The translations under genes and the position numbers were made by a program. DNA of 64,000 nucleotides from Alphaproteobacteria bacterium MarineAlpha12_Bin1. GTDB lineage: Bacteria > Pseudomonadota > Alphaproteobacteria > UBA6615. Shown here in pieces: positions 58,238 to 64,000 of the stretch; positions within the stretch are counted from its first letter, which is position 1; the number at the start of each line of letters is the position of its first letter. The stretch is from NCBI GenBank assembly GCA_002937505.1, contig PTJY01000003.1, positions 254,060-318,059 of the forward strand, read 5' to 3'. Under the pieces are notes generated by a model. That model ran no database searches, had not been told where the DNA came from, and was given only the letters and a program-made list of their open reading frames with translations.

Positions 58238-58789
58238 ATGAACCAACAAAGAATTTCTGAGTCAGAAATGGAATCAAAATATGTGATTAGAGCAGATGAA
58301 TGCAGAGGGTCTGATCTAGCTTATTTGGACCAAAGAATTCCCAACCATGAGCGTGAAATCGTCAATGTGATTGGAATGAATGTTGTAGAAAATTTAACTG
58401 ATCCTCTGTTAGAGCCCAAAATAGGTAGCGCCCATGGATTTTCACTTGTCTATAATCGGGCTAAAGAAGGAAGCCAGTCTGGTGCAGCACTTCATGCACA
58501 TCAAACAGAAGAAGTGTTCATTCCATTAGTAGGTTCTTGGGAGGTAATATGGCTCGAAGGAGATAACGAACGCTCTGTTCGACTTGAACCCCTAGATGTG
58601 ATTAATGTGCCGGTGGGTATTTATCGTGGTTTCCGATTAGTATCTGGTGGACCAGATTCTATCATGCTTGCTATTGTCGGTGGCCCCGACGCGGGCAATG
58701 TTTCTTGGCACCCTAACGTAATCGAAAGAGCACGCGAAACAGGCCTGGAAGTAGACGAAGAGGGTAACCTTGTGAAGCTTAAACTCTAA
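58238..58789 (+). CDS. Cupin-domain protein
   Basis: The 183-residue protein has a single cupin barrel (about 80-155). HAHQTEEVFIPLVGSWEVIW supplies a likely metal site (HxH plus Glu) and LDVINVPVGIYRGFR the second cupin motif. I chose ATG 58238, one base after the FDH stop, because AGGGG stands seven bases before it; an overlapping upstream start (58187) is less likely. Co-translation with the FDH alpha gene is expected. Cupins of this kind can be metal-binding dioxygenases or isomerases; function here unknown. Confidence 0.78.
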   Translation: MNQQRISESEMESKYVIRADECRGSDLAYLDQRIPNHEREIVNVIGMNVVENLTDPLLEPKIGSAHGFSLVYNRAKEGSQSGAALHAHQTEEVFIPLVGSWEVIWLEGDNERSVRLEPLDVINVPVGIYRGFRLVSGGPDSIMLAIVGGPDAGNVSWHPNVIERARETGLEVDEEGNLVKLKL

Positions 58790-58796
58790 TAAATAA

Positions 58797-58834
58797 AAAA
58801 GTCCAGCTGAACGAATAGCTGGACCTTTTCTATT
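58797..58834 (+). terminator. Rho-independent terminator after the FDH-cupin operon
   Basis: The 8-bp perfect stem GTCCAGCT/AGCTGGAC (58801-58808 with 58817-58824) is preceded by an A-run and followed by CTTTTCTATTTT. It lies 11 bp after the cupin stop. The flanking A-run also makes it usable from the minus strand. Confidence 0.82.
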
Positions 58835-58856
58835 TTATTTTATGAGATTTATTGAT

Positions 58857-59015
58857 CTAACTAATAGAAAAATCCATACAATCTCTTTTATCCTCCCCGA
58901 CCTCGGGCCTTGAATAACGCCACCGAGTAAACTCGATTGGTTGTCGCAGGTCAGCACAAAAACAGCCATACGCGTTATTGCTGTGAATTAAAAAGAGTTT
59001 ATGGGCTAGTGTCAA
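58857..59015 (-). other. GC-rich island: possible 52-codon small ORF or structured RNA
   Basis: In this gap the AT-rich sequence gives way to a GC-rich block (about 58890-58985). On the minus strand a frame runs from TTG 59015 to TAG 58857 with the distinctive peptide CADLRQPIEFTRWRYSRPEV near its middle; there is no ribosome site. As RNA the same block has complementary elements: AATAACGC/GCGTTATT (58913-58920 with 58972-58979), CGAG-TAAA-CTCG (58924-58935), GACCT/AGGTC (58899-58903 with 58948-58952) and ACAGC/GCTGT (58962-58966 with 58980-58984). They cannot all form at once. I do not know which reading is right. Confidence 0.3.
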
Positions 59016-59026
59016 TTAATGTATGG

Positions 59027-59053
59027 CCTATATTAGAATCATTCTAATATAGG
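59027..59053. terminator. 27-bp palindrome at the 3' end of mobA
   Basis: CCTATATTAGAAT and its complement meet around a single C, giving a strong hairpin 9 bases past the mobA stop. The plus-strand side runs into an AT-rich TATTATTTTTTTA stretch. It is probably the mobA terminator or a bidirectional one. Confidence 0.55.
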
Positions 59054-59061
59054 TATAGTTA

Positions 59062-59691
59062 TTATTTTTTTATGGAAATTAAGTACTCTTCAGCTTTGGC
59101 AAGGTCTTCTGGGCGATTAATATTAAAAAATGGATCAATCCCAATACTACTGAAGTCTGCAGATGAACGCTTAAAGCCAACAGTCCATTCATCAATTTTT
59201 CTTATACCCTCGTTTGTTAAAGCGTTACGAAGCTCTTCATATAACCTCACAGGCCACAAACCAATAACTGGATGGTGTCTACCCCCACTTTTGGCACAAG
59301 CCATATCAGAAGAACTTTTGATTATAGAAAAAGACAGCTGTTCAACCGTATCAAGAGGTAAAAAGGGTACATCACTTGCAAATGTGGCAATCCAAGATAC
59401 TTCGGGTTCATTTTTTATAGTCCATTCCATACCCGTTAGAACACCGGCTAATGGGCCAGCAAAACCATCAAAACTGTCATTCACAACCGGAAGGTTAAAG
59501 TCATCAAAACGGCTTACATCTCCATTGGCATTGATAACCAACCTATTAACCTGGGACTTAACACGATCAATAACATGGTTAAGAATATAACGTCCATTTA
59601 GTTCTAATAGGCACTTATCCCCTCCTCCCATACGTATCGACTGGCCACCAGCAAGAACTATACCTACTATATTTTCAATTTTAGCAGACAC
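59062..59691 (-). CDS. mobA: Molybdenum cofactor guanylyltransferase MobA
   Basis: The 209-residue protein adds GMP to Mo/W-molybdopterin to make the MGD cofactor needed by the formate dehydrogenase. The nucleotide-binding signature LAGGQSIRMGGGDKCLL is at 14-30, FASDVPFLP is the metal-binding motif, and the C-terminal NINRPEDLAKAE is typical. It starts with GTG 59691 and lies 44 bp downstream of fdhD on the same strand. Confidence 0.9.
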   Translation of the reverse strand: MSAKIENIVGIVLAGGQSIRMGGGDKCLLELNGRYILNHVIDRVKSQVNRLVINANGDVSRFDDFNLPVVNDSFDGFAGPLAGVLTGMEWTIKNEPEVSWIATFASDVPFLPLDTVEQLSFSIIKSSSDMACAKSGGRHHPVIGLWPVRLYEELRNALTNEGIRKIDEWTVGFKRSSADFSSIGIDPFFNINRPEDLAKAEEYLISIKK

Positions 59692-59735
59692 ATTACTGGC
59701 CTTTAATAATTAGTCGAAACTTTATGATCTACAAT

Positions 59736-60572
59736 CTATCCTTTATCAACTTTATCGTCATCAAAATCAAATATAATCCTCTCGTGGCCAGCTAATACTA
59801 GAAAACGATGTCCACGAGCGCGCCCTATCAGAGTTAGGCCTGACTGCTGAGCAAGGTCGACTCCCCACGCGGTGAAACCTGAACGCGATACTAATATAGG
59901 AATTTCCATGTGAACTGCCTTAATAACCATTTCTGATGTTAAACGTCCGGTTGTATAGAAAATTTTATCTTGTGTTTGAATATTATTGAGCAGCACATAC
60001 CCTGCTATCTTATCAACGGCATTGTGACGACCTACATCTTCCATGTAAATTATGGGTTTGTTTTTCTGACATAACACACAACCATGTATAGCTCCTGCAG
60101 ATAGATACAAACTAGGTGTTGTATTAATTTTTTTTGTTAAATCATATAACCAGGATGTCCTGATACGTGCTTTAGCACTCAATTTCACATTTTCGAAATT
60201 TTCCATCAGGTCACCAAAAATTGTTCCCTGGGCGCACCCACTCGTAAGGGTCTTCTTCTTAAGCTTGGACTCGTAATCTGTTTGACGCAAAGTCCTTACA
60301 ACAACTGTCTCAATATCGGAATCATGATCAACCTTAACTATCTCGTCATCTGGTAAAAGCATATTTTGGTTATAGAGATAGCCAACACCTAAATACTCAG
60401 GGTAATCACCTACGGTCATGATAGTGACAATCTCTTGATTGTTAAGAAATATAGTTAATGGCCGCTCAACAACTACCGAAGTCTCTATCGAACAACCTTT
60501 TTCATTAACCCCGCTAACTCTTTGGGTCAGAGCTGGATCAGAAGGATTAGGTTTAAGTTCAGTTAATTTCAT
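59736..60572 (-). CDS. fdhD: Formate dehydrogenase accessory sulfurtransferase FdhD
   Basis: The 278-residue protein transfers sulfur from IscS to the bisMGD cofactor of formate dehydrogenase, which is required for activity. TSVVVERPLTIFLNNQEI and EDVGRHNAVDKIAGY are family signatures. The loop that carries a CxxC in E. coli is SGCAQGTIFG here, with Cys113 only, a single-cysteine variant. ATG 60572 was preferred to TTG 60578. The divergent tungstate transporter starts 139 bp away, so both may share control. Confidence 0.92.
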   Translation of the reverse strand: MKLTELKPNPSDPALTQRVSGVNEKGCSIETSVVVERPLTIFLNNQEIVTIMTVGDYPEYLGVGYLYNQNMLLPDDEIVKVDHDSDIETVVVRTLRQTDYESKLKKKTLTSGCAQGTIFGDLMENFENVKLSAKARIRTSWLYDLTKKINTTPSLYLSAGAIHGCVLCQKNKPIIYMEDVGRHNAVDKIAGYVLLNNIQTQDKIFYTTGRLTSEMVIKAVHMEIPILVSRSGFTAWGVDLAQQSGLTLIGRARGHRFLVLAGHERIIFDFDDDKVDKG

Positions 60573-60711
60573 GTCCAATAATCTTTTTATTCATATAAAC
60601 GTTTTTGAATGGTAGTTTAATTAATTAGTTGATAAATATAAAAGAATTCATGATTTAATAAAAAAACCCACTATCTAAAGTTAGAAAAACATTTTTTGAA
60701 TATATCATTAA

Positions 60712-61446
60712 ATGTTTATAATACGATTTCCAATAGCCAATAGGATTGATGATTTGGACGACTTGGGACAGGGCTTCACCAGTGCAGCAAGCCTTATAAT
60801 TAGTTTAGATACCGATCTACTTTCTATATTAAATCTTTCTCTGAGGGTTAGTCTATCAGCGGTTTTTATATCATGCATTATAGGATTTCCCTTAGGAGCA
60901 TTCCTCGCCTACTACAAGTTTCCTGGTCAAAAGGGCCTAGTAATAATTTTAAATTCACTTATGGGTCTTCCGCCAGTTGTTGTAGGGTTAATTGTATATA
61001 TGCTTTTATCTCGCAGCGGTCCTTTTGGAGTTTTCGGACTACTATATACTCCAACGGCTATGATCATAGCCCAAACACTCCTGGTCACCCCTATTATAGG
61101 AGCGCTTACAAGACAAATTTTGGAAGATTTATGGTTTGAGTATAGTGATTATTTAAAATCACTAGAGGCAAGTAAAATCGATAGCATGGCAACCCTACTT
61201 TGGGATGCGAGATTTTCATTAGCCACAGTCTTACTTGCGGGTTTTGGTCGAGCTATCGCCGAAGTGGGAGCTGTAATGATTGTTGGTGGCAATATTGACC
61301 ACATCACAAGAGTTATGACTACAGCGATAGCCTTGGAAACAAGCAAAGGCAATTTAAGTTTAGCATTGGGTTTAGGTATAGTTTTGTTAATCACAACATT
61401 AATCGTGAATGCTTTGGCTCAACTAATTCGTACAAAATATAACTAA
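60712..61446 (+). CDS. tupB: Tungstate ABC transporter permease TupB
   Basis: The 244-residue permease has about six helices and the ModB/TupB inner-membrane loop (SLEASKIDSMATLLWDARFSLATVLLAGFGRAIAEVGAVMIVGGNI). The AEVGAVMIVGGNI end is characteristic of the tungstate branch. It is the first gene of tupBCA; the usual order is tupABC. Start ATG 60712. Confidence 0.87.
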   Translation: MFIIRFPIANRIDDLDDLGQGFTSAASLIISLDTDLLSILNLSLRVSLSAVFISCIIGFPLGAFLAYYKFPGQKGLVIILNSLMGLPPVVVGLIVYMLLSRSGPFGVFGLLYTPTAMIIAQTLLVTPIIGALTRQILEDLWFEYSDYLKSLEASKIDSMATLLWDARFSLATVLLAGFGRAIAEVGAVMIVGGNIDHITRVMTTAIALETSKGNLSLALGLGIVLLITTLIVNALAQLIRTKYN

Positions 61447-61460
61447 TTCTGATTATTTCA

Positions 61461-62195
61461 ATGAAAACAAATAATAAAATACTACCCCTAGAGGTTTCCA
61501 AATTAAATTATGAAGTAAATGGTCATAAACTTATAGAGAACCTAAATTTTAGACTTGAGGCAGGTCAAATTACTGTATTTCTTGGCCCCAATGGGGCTGG
61601 TAAATCCTTAACCCTTAAGTTGTGTCATGGAATACTAAAACCCTCTTCGGGTGATATTATTTGGAACACTGATTTATCCAATAAATCAACTACAAACAAA
61701 CAATTCCATACTATGGTTTTTCAGAAACCTATTTTGTTACGAAGGTCTGTACGTGCTAATATTGAGCATACTTTGAAGTTATGCAAAATTCCAAGAAATA
61801 CAAGGGAAGACATTCTGGAAAAAGCTCTCGCCAAAACAGGTCTAAACGAAATAAGTAATCTTCCTGCAAAATCAATATCCGGAGGAGAACAGCAAAAACT
61901 TGCGATGGCCAGAGCCTGGGCCCTTTCTCCTAAAGTATTATTTCTCGACGAGCCTACAACTAACCTTGATCCATCATCAACTATAGCCATCGAGAATTTG
62001 ATCGAGGAGTTTCATAAAGCGGGGACTAAAATCATCATGACAACTCACGATCTGAGGCAGGCCCAACGTTTGTCAAACGAAATACTTTTTTTTCATCGTG
62101 GAAAATTATTAGAGCAAACAGATAGTGATACATTCTTTTCTAATCCAAAAACCCAGGCTGGTAGAGCGTTTATTAAAGGAGAATTGTTTTGGTGA
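61461..62195 (+). CDS. tupC: Tungstate ABC transporter ATP-binding protein TupC
   Basis: The 244-residue ATPase has Walker A GPNGAGKS (43-50), the Q loop FQKPILL, signature SGGEQQKLAMARA and Walker B VLFLDEPTTNLD. There is no C-terminal molybdate-binding TOBE domain as in ModC. It lies 14 bp after tupB and overlaps tupA. Confidence 0.88.
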   Translation: MKTNNKILPLEVSKLNYEVNGHKLIENLNFRLEAGQITVFLGPNGAGKSLTLKLCHGILKPSSGDIIWNTDLSNKSTTNKQFHTMVFQKPILLRRSVRANIEHTLKLCKIPRNTREDILEKALAKTGLNEISNLPAKSISGGEQQKLAMARAWALSPKVLFLDEPTTNLDPSSTIAIENLIEEFHKAGTKIIMTTHDLRQAQRLSNEILFFHRGKLLEQTDSDTFFSNPKTQAGRAFIKGELFW

Positions 62196-63016
62196 GACCG
62201 ATTCAAGTTTTTTTTATATATTTAACCGTCTTAATCATTCTTCCTGCTGAGGCAAAAAGTAGAGACCTAATACTAGCTACCACTACATCTATCGATAGTT
62301 CTGGCTTGCTGGAGTATTTATTACCAAAAGTCTATAAAAAATTAAATATCAAAATAAAAACTTTAGTTCGTGGAACAGGCGCAGTATTAAAAATTGGTAT
62401 AAATGGGGACGCCGATATACTGCTAGTTCATGATAAAGATTCAGAAATTTCTTTTGTTGAAAAAGGATATGGTTCTTTTAGAAAAGAAGTAATGACAAGT
62501 CATTTTATTTTAATAGGACCGAGCAAAAATCCTGCTGACATCCCTACTAATGAAAATACAGTTAACGCCCTTAATCAAATTGCTAAATCTAAAAGTTTGT
62601 TTATTTCACGAGGAGATGAAAGTGGAACACATAAAGCTGAACTTAGATTATGGAGATTAGCAGGAATAACACCAAATGAGACATTAAAAAGACGTTACCT
62701 AGAAACAGGTTCAGGCATGGGGGCCACCCTGAATATGGCCTCTGCTCTTAATGCTTATACAATCACTGAAAGCGGCTCATGGGCAAAATTTAATAACAGA
62801 GGTAATCTAGTCACTCTAATAAATCATACCTCTGATAATACGTATGGCATCATTCTCGTTAACCCAAAACGGCACAAACATATCTTGGAAATTAACGGAC
62901 GTAAGTTTATTAATTGGATTACTGGTTTAGAAGGACAAAAAGCTATAAATTCATATAAAATCAATGGCAAACGTCCATTTAAAGGCACCAGTTTAATAGA
63001 AGAAAAGAATAAATAA
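62192..63016 (+). CDS. tupA: Tungstate-binding protein TupA
   Basis: The 274-residue periplasmic protein has a signal peptide (residues 1-20, cleavage after AEA) and the oxyanion-binding TTTS motif in LATTTSIDSSGLLEYLL, typical of TupA and related tungstate binders rather than ModA. SRGDESGTHKAELRLW is the second ligand segment. The start is GTG 62192, overlapping the tupC stop as GTGA; AAGGAG stands ten bases upstream. It supplies tungsten for FDH. Confidence 0.88.
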   Translation: MRPIQVFFIYLTVLIILPAEAKSRDLILATTTSIDSSGLLEYLLPKVYKKLNIKIKTLVRGTGAVLKIGINGDADILLVHDKDSEISFVEKGYGSFRKEVMTSHFILIGPSKNPADIPTNENTVNALNQIAKSKSLFISRGDESGTHKAELRLWRLAGITPNETLKRRYLETGSGMGATLNMASALNAYTITESGSWAKFNNRGNLVTLINHTSDNTYGIILVNPKRHKHILEINGRKFINWITGLEGQKAINSYKINGKRPFKGTSLIEEKNK

Positions 63017-63018
63017 AT

Positions 63019-64000
63019 ATGAGCTGGGACCGTTTTTTTATAAACTACAAGTTAGTAAAAACGTTTACTTTTTTATGTTGGCCAAAATTTATAATTATTT
63101 TAATTATTATATTCTGCACTAGCCTTCCGATCGCAAATTCATTTGCCAAGCAAAAAAGTGGAAATAAAATTCCCTACATAGCAATTACTTCTATAGACAA
63201 GAGCACCCCTATAGATTCAATTTTTAGAGGGATGGTCGATTATATGAGTGAGCACGGTTATGTTGAAGGAAAATCAATTCGATATAATTTCGAAGAGGCA
63301 AAGAATGATCAGGATAAAGCTGCACAATTAATTAATAAATTTAAGAATGATAATGCCAGTATTATAGTTGCCCTAACCTATCCTTCGGCCCTTATCGCTC
63401 TCAAAAAGAATTTATCTATTCCTATAGTTTTTGCAGGTGTTGACTTAGATAATATGGTGAAACTACTTCGCCATAATAATGCTAAGTCAGTATACGGAGT
63501 TACCAAAACAGAAGACTATTCTTCTCTGTTAGAGTTAATCCTTGAAATAACTCCTGAAATTAAAACTATTTTGTTACCGTATAAGCCAAATAATGACGAA
63601 AAGATTAGGGAAGCGATTAGTCGCCTTAAAATTATCACATCAAGAAAAAATCTGGATTTAGAAAAATTCACTGTAAAGTCTAATTATGTTATCGGGACAA
63701 AAAACAAAATAACATCACCCACTAAAAATTCTGTTTTTTTAATAGACAAAAAGCTCTACCCAGAAGTTTCAATCGAACAGATTATTAATATAGCTAAAAA
63801 AAATAAAACTCTTGTGTTCGCTAGCGACGAACAAACTGTTTTGTATGGAGCTTTGGCAACAATAATAATTGATCCATATGCGATAGGCCTAGAAATTGGA
63901 CATATTATCAAGAGAGTTTTAGAAAACCCGTCTTCGTTAAATAAAAGAATATACTCAGCAAAAAGAAATTTTATTGTAATAAATAATGAAACCGCGCTAC
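63019..64000 (+). CDS. ABC substrate-binding protein, TrpX/PF04392 type (3' end cut by window edge)
   Basis: I translated 327 codons from ATG 63019 to the window edge. An N-terminal membrane or signal segment (about 18-45, FIIILIIIFCTSLPIANSFA) precedes a periplasmic-binding fold: IAITSIDKSTPIDSIFRGMVDYMSEHGYVEG, IIVALTYPSALIAL, IPIVFAGV and FASDEQTVLYGALATI match the ABC_sub_bind family, which includes tryptophan/tyrosine binders. It starts two bases after tupA, so it is co-transcribed, though its ligand is unknown. No partner permease is in view. Confidence 0.82.
   Translation, partial: MSWDRFFINYKLVKTFTFLCWPKFIIILIIIFCTSLPIANSFAKQKSGNKIPYIAITSIDKSTPIDSIFRGMVDYMSEHGYVEGKSIRYNFEEAKNDQDKAAQLINKFKNDNASIIVALTYPSALIALKKNLSIPIVFAGVDLDNMVKLLRHNNAKSVYGVTKTEDYSSLLELILEITPEIKTILLPYKPNNDEKIREAISRLKIITSRKNLDLEKFTVKSNYVIGTKNKITSPTKNSVFLIDKKLYPEVSIEQIINIAKKNKTLVFASDEQTVLYGALATIIIDPYAIGLEIGHIIKRVLENPSSLNKRIYSAKRNFIVINNETAL

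Noticed and set aside
58890..58985. A possible 4.5S/SRP RNA: GGTCAG ... CAGCC flanks resemble its apical arm
   Set aside because: The invariant GGAA-loop region between the flanks is absent, so the identification fails; kept only as an unexplained island.
58857..59015. A possible tRNA-Sec beside formate dehydrogenase
   Set aside because: No T-arm or acceptor pairing can be drawn, and the FDH uses cysteine (Cys376), with no in-frame TGA.

Overview
The window is AT-rich bacterial chromosome from what looks like a free-living, probably marine alphaproteobacterium. The evidence is an alphaproteobacterial DksA with a degenerate zinc finger, the guaB-rsmB-guaA neighbourhood, an alphaproteobacterial-type RecA, and a two-subunit NAD-linked formate dehydrogenase like the Methylobacterium tungsten enzyme. 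Rhodospirillales affinity is a guess. No phage, transposase, integrase or CRISPR is visible. Both edges cut a gene: an SDR at the left and an ABC substrate-binding protein at the right.

Region by region. Bases 1-6.1 kb (minus strand) hold oxidoreductases: an SDR, glutathione-dependent formaldehyde dehydrogenase (frmA), a 3-hydroxyisobutyrate-dehydrogenase-like enzyme, and a cytoplasmic reductive-dehalogenase-like protein of the NpRdhA type with a duplicated cobalamin-fold domain. From 6.3 to 16.0 kb lies a cluster of three TPR proteins fused to enzymes: a 2OG-Fe(II) oxygenase; methyltransferase plus TylF-like methyltransferase; FAD oxidoreductase plus methyltransferase. They share near-identical TPR modules and look assembled by module shuffling. 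From 16.0 to 20.5 kb come a MetE-like enzyme, a MORN-repeat protein whose signal peptide is out of frame with its ATG, a 34-residue remnant of an alpha/beta-hydrolase, an IPNS-like oxygenase, and a conspicuously GC-richer DRE-TIM aldolase-like gene that may be imported.

From 20.7 to 40.9 kb is mostly housekeeping: guaA, an internally deleted MgtE-like gene, rsmB, guaB, rlmE, tRNA-Gln(CUG), a LysM protein, a LOG protein, a 456-residue protein I do not recognise, a MoxR/VWA pair, alaS, recA, an acyl-CoA dehydrogenase, a zinc alcohol dehydrogenase and dksA.

From 41.2 to 64 kb a C1/acid catabolic region appears. It holds the fused NuoE/NuoF-like FDH diaphorase, a peptide-type ABC importer, an amidohydrolase, a CaiB/BaiF CoA-transferase, an oxalyl-CoA-decarboxylase/2-hydroxyacyl-CoA-lyase-like ThDP enzyme, an alpha/beta-hydrolase, the FDH catalytic subunit, and then mobA, fdhD and a tungstate transporter (tupBCA). 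My reading is that an imported acid is activated to a CoA ester and cleaved to formyl-CoA/formate, and that a tungsten FDH oxidises the formate to CO2 and NADH. mobA, fdhD and tup would supply the cofactor. frmA at the left end would feed the same formate pool. This is inference from neighbourhood and families; the substrate is unknown.
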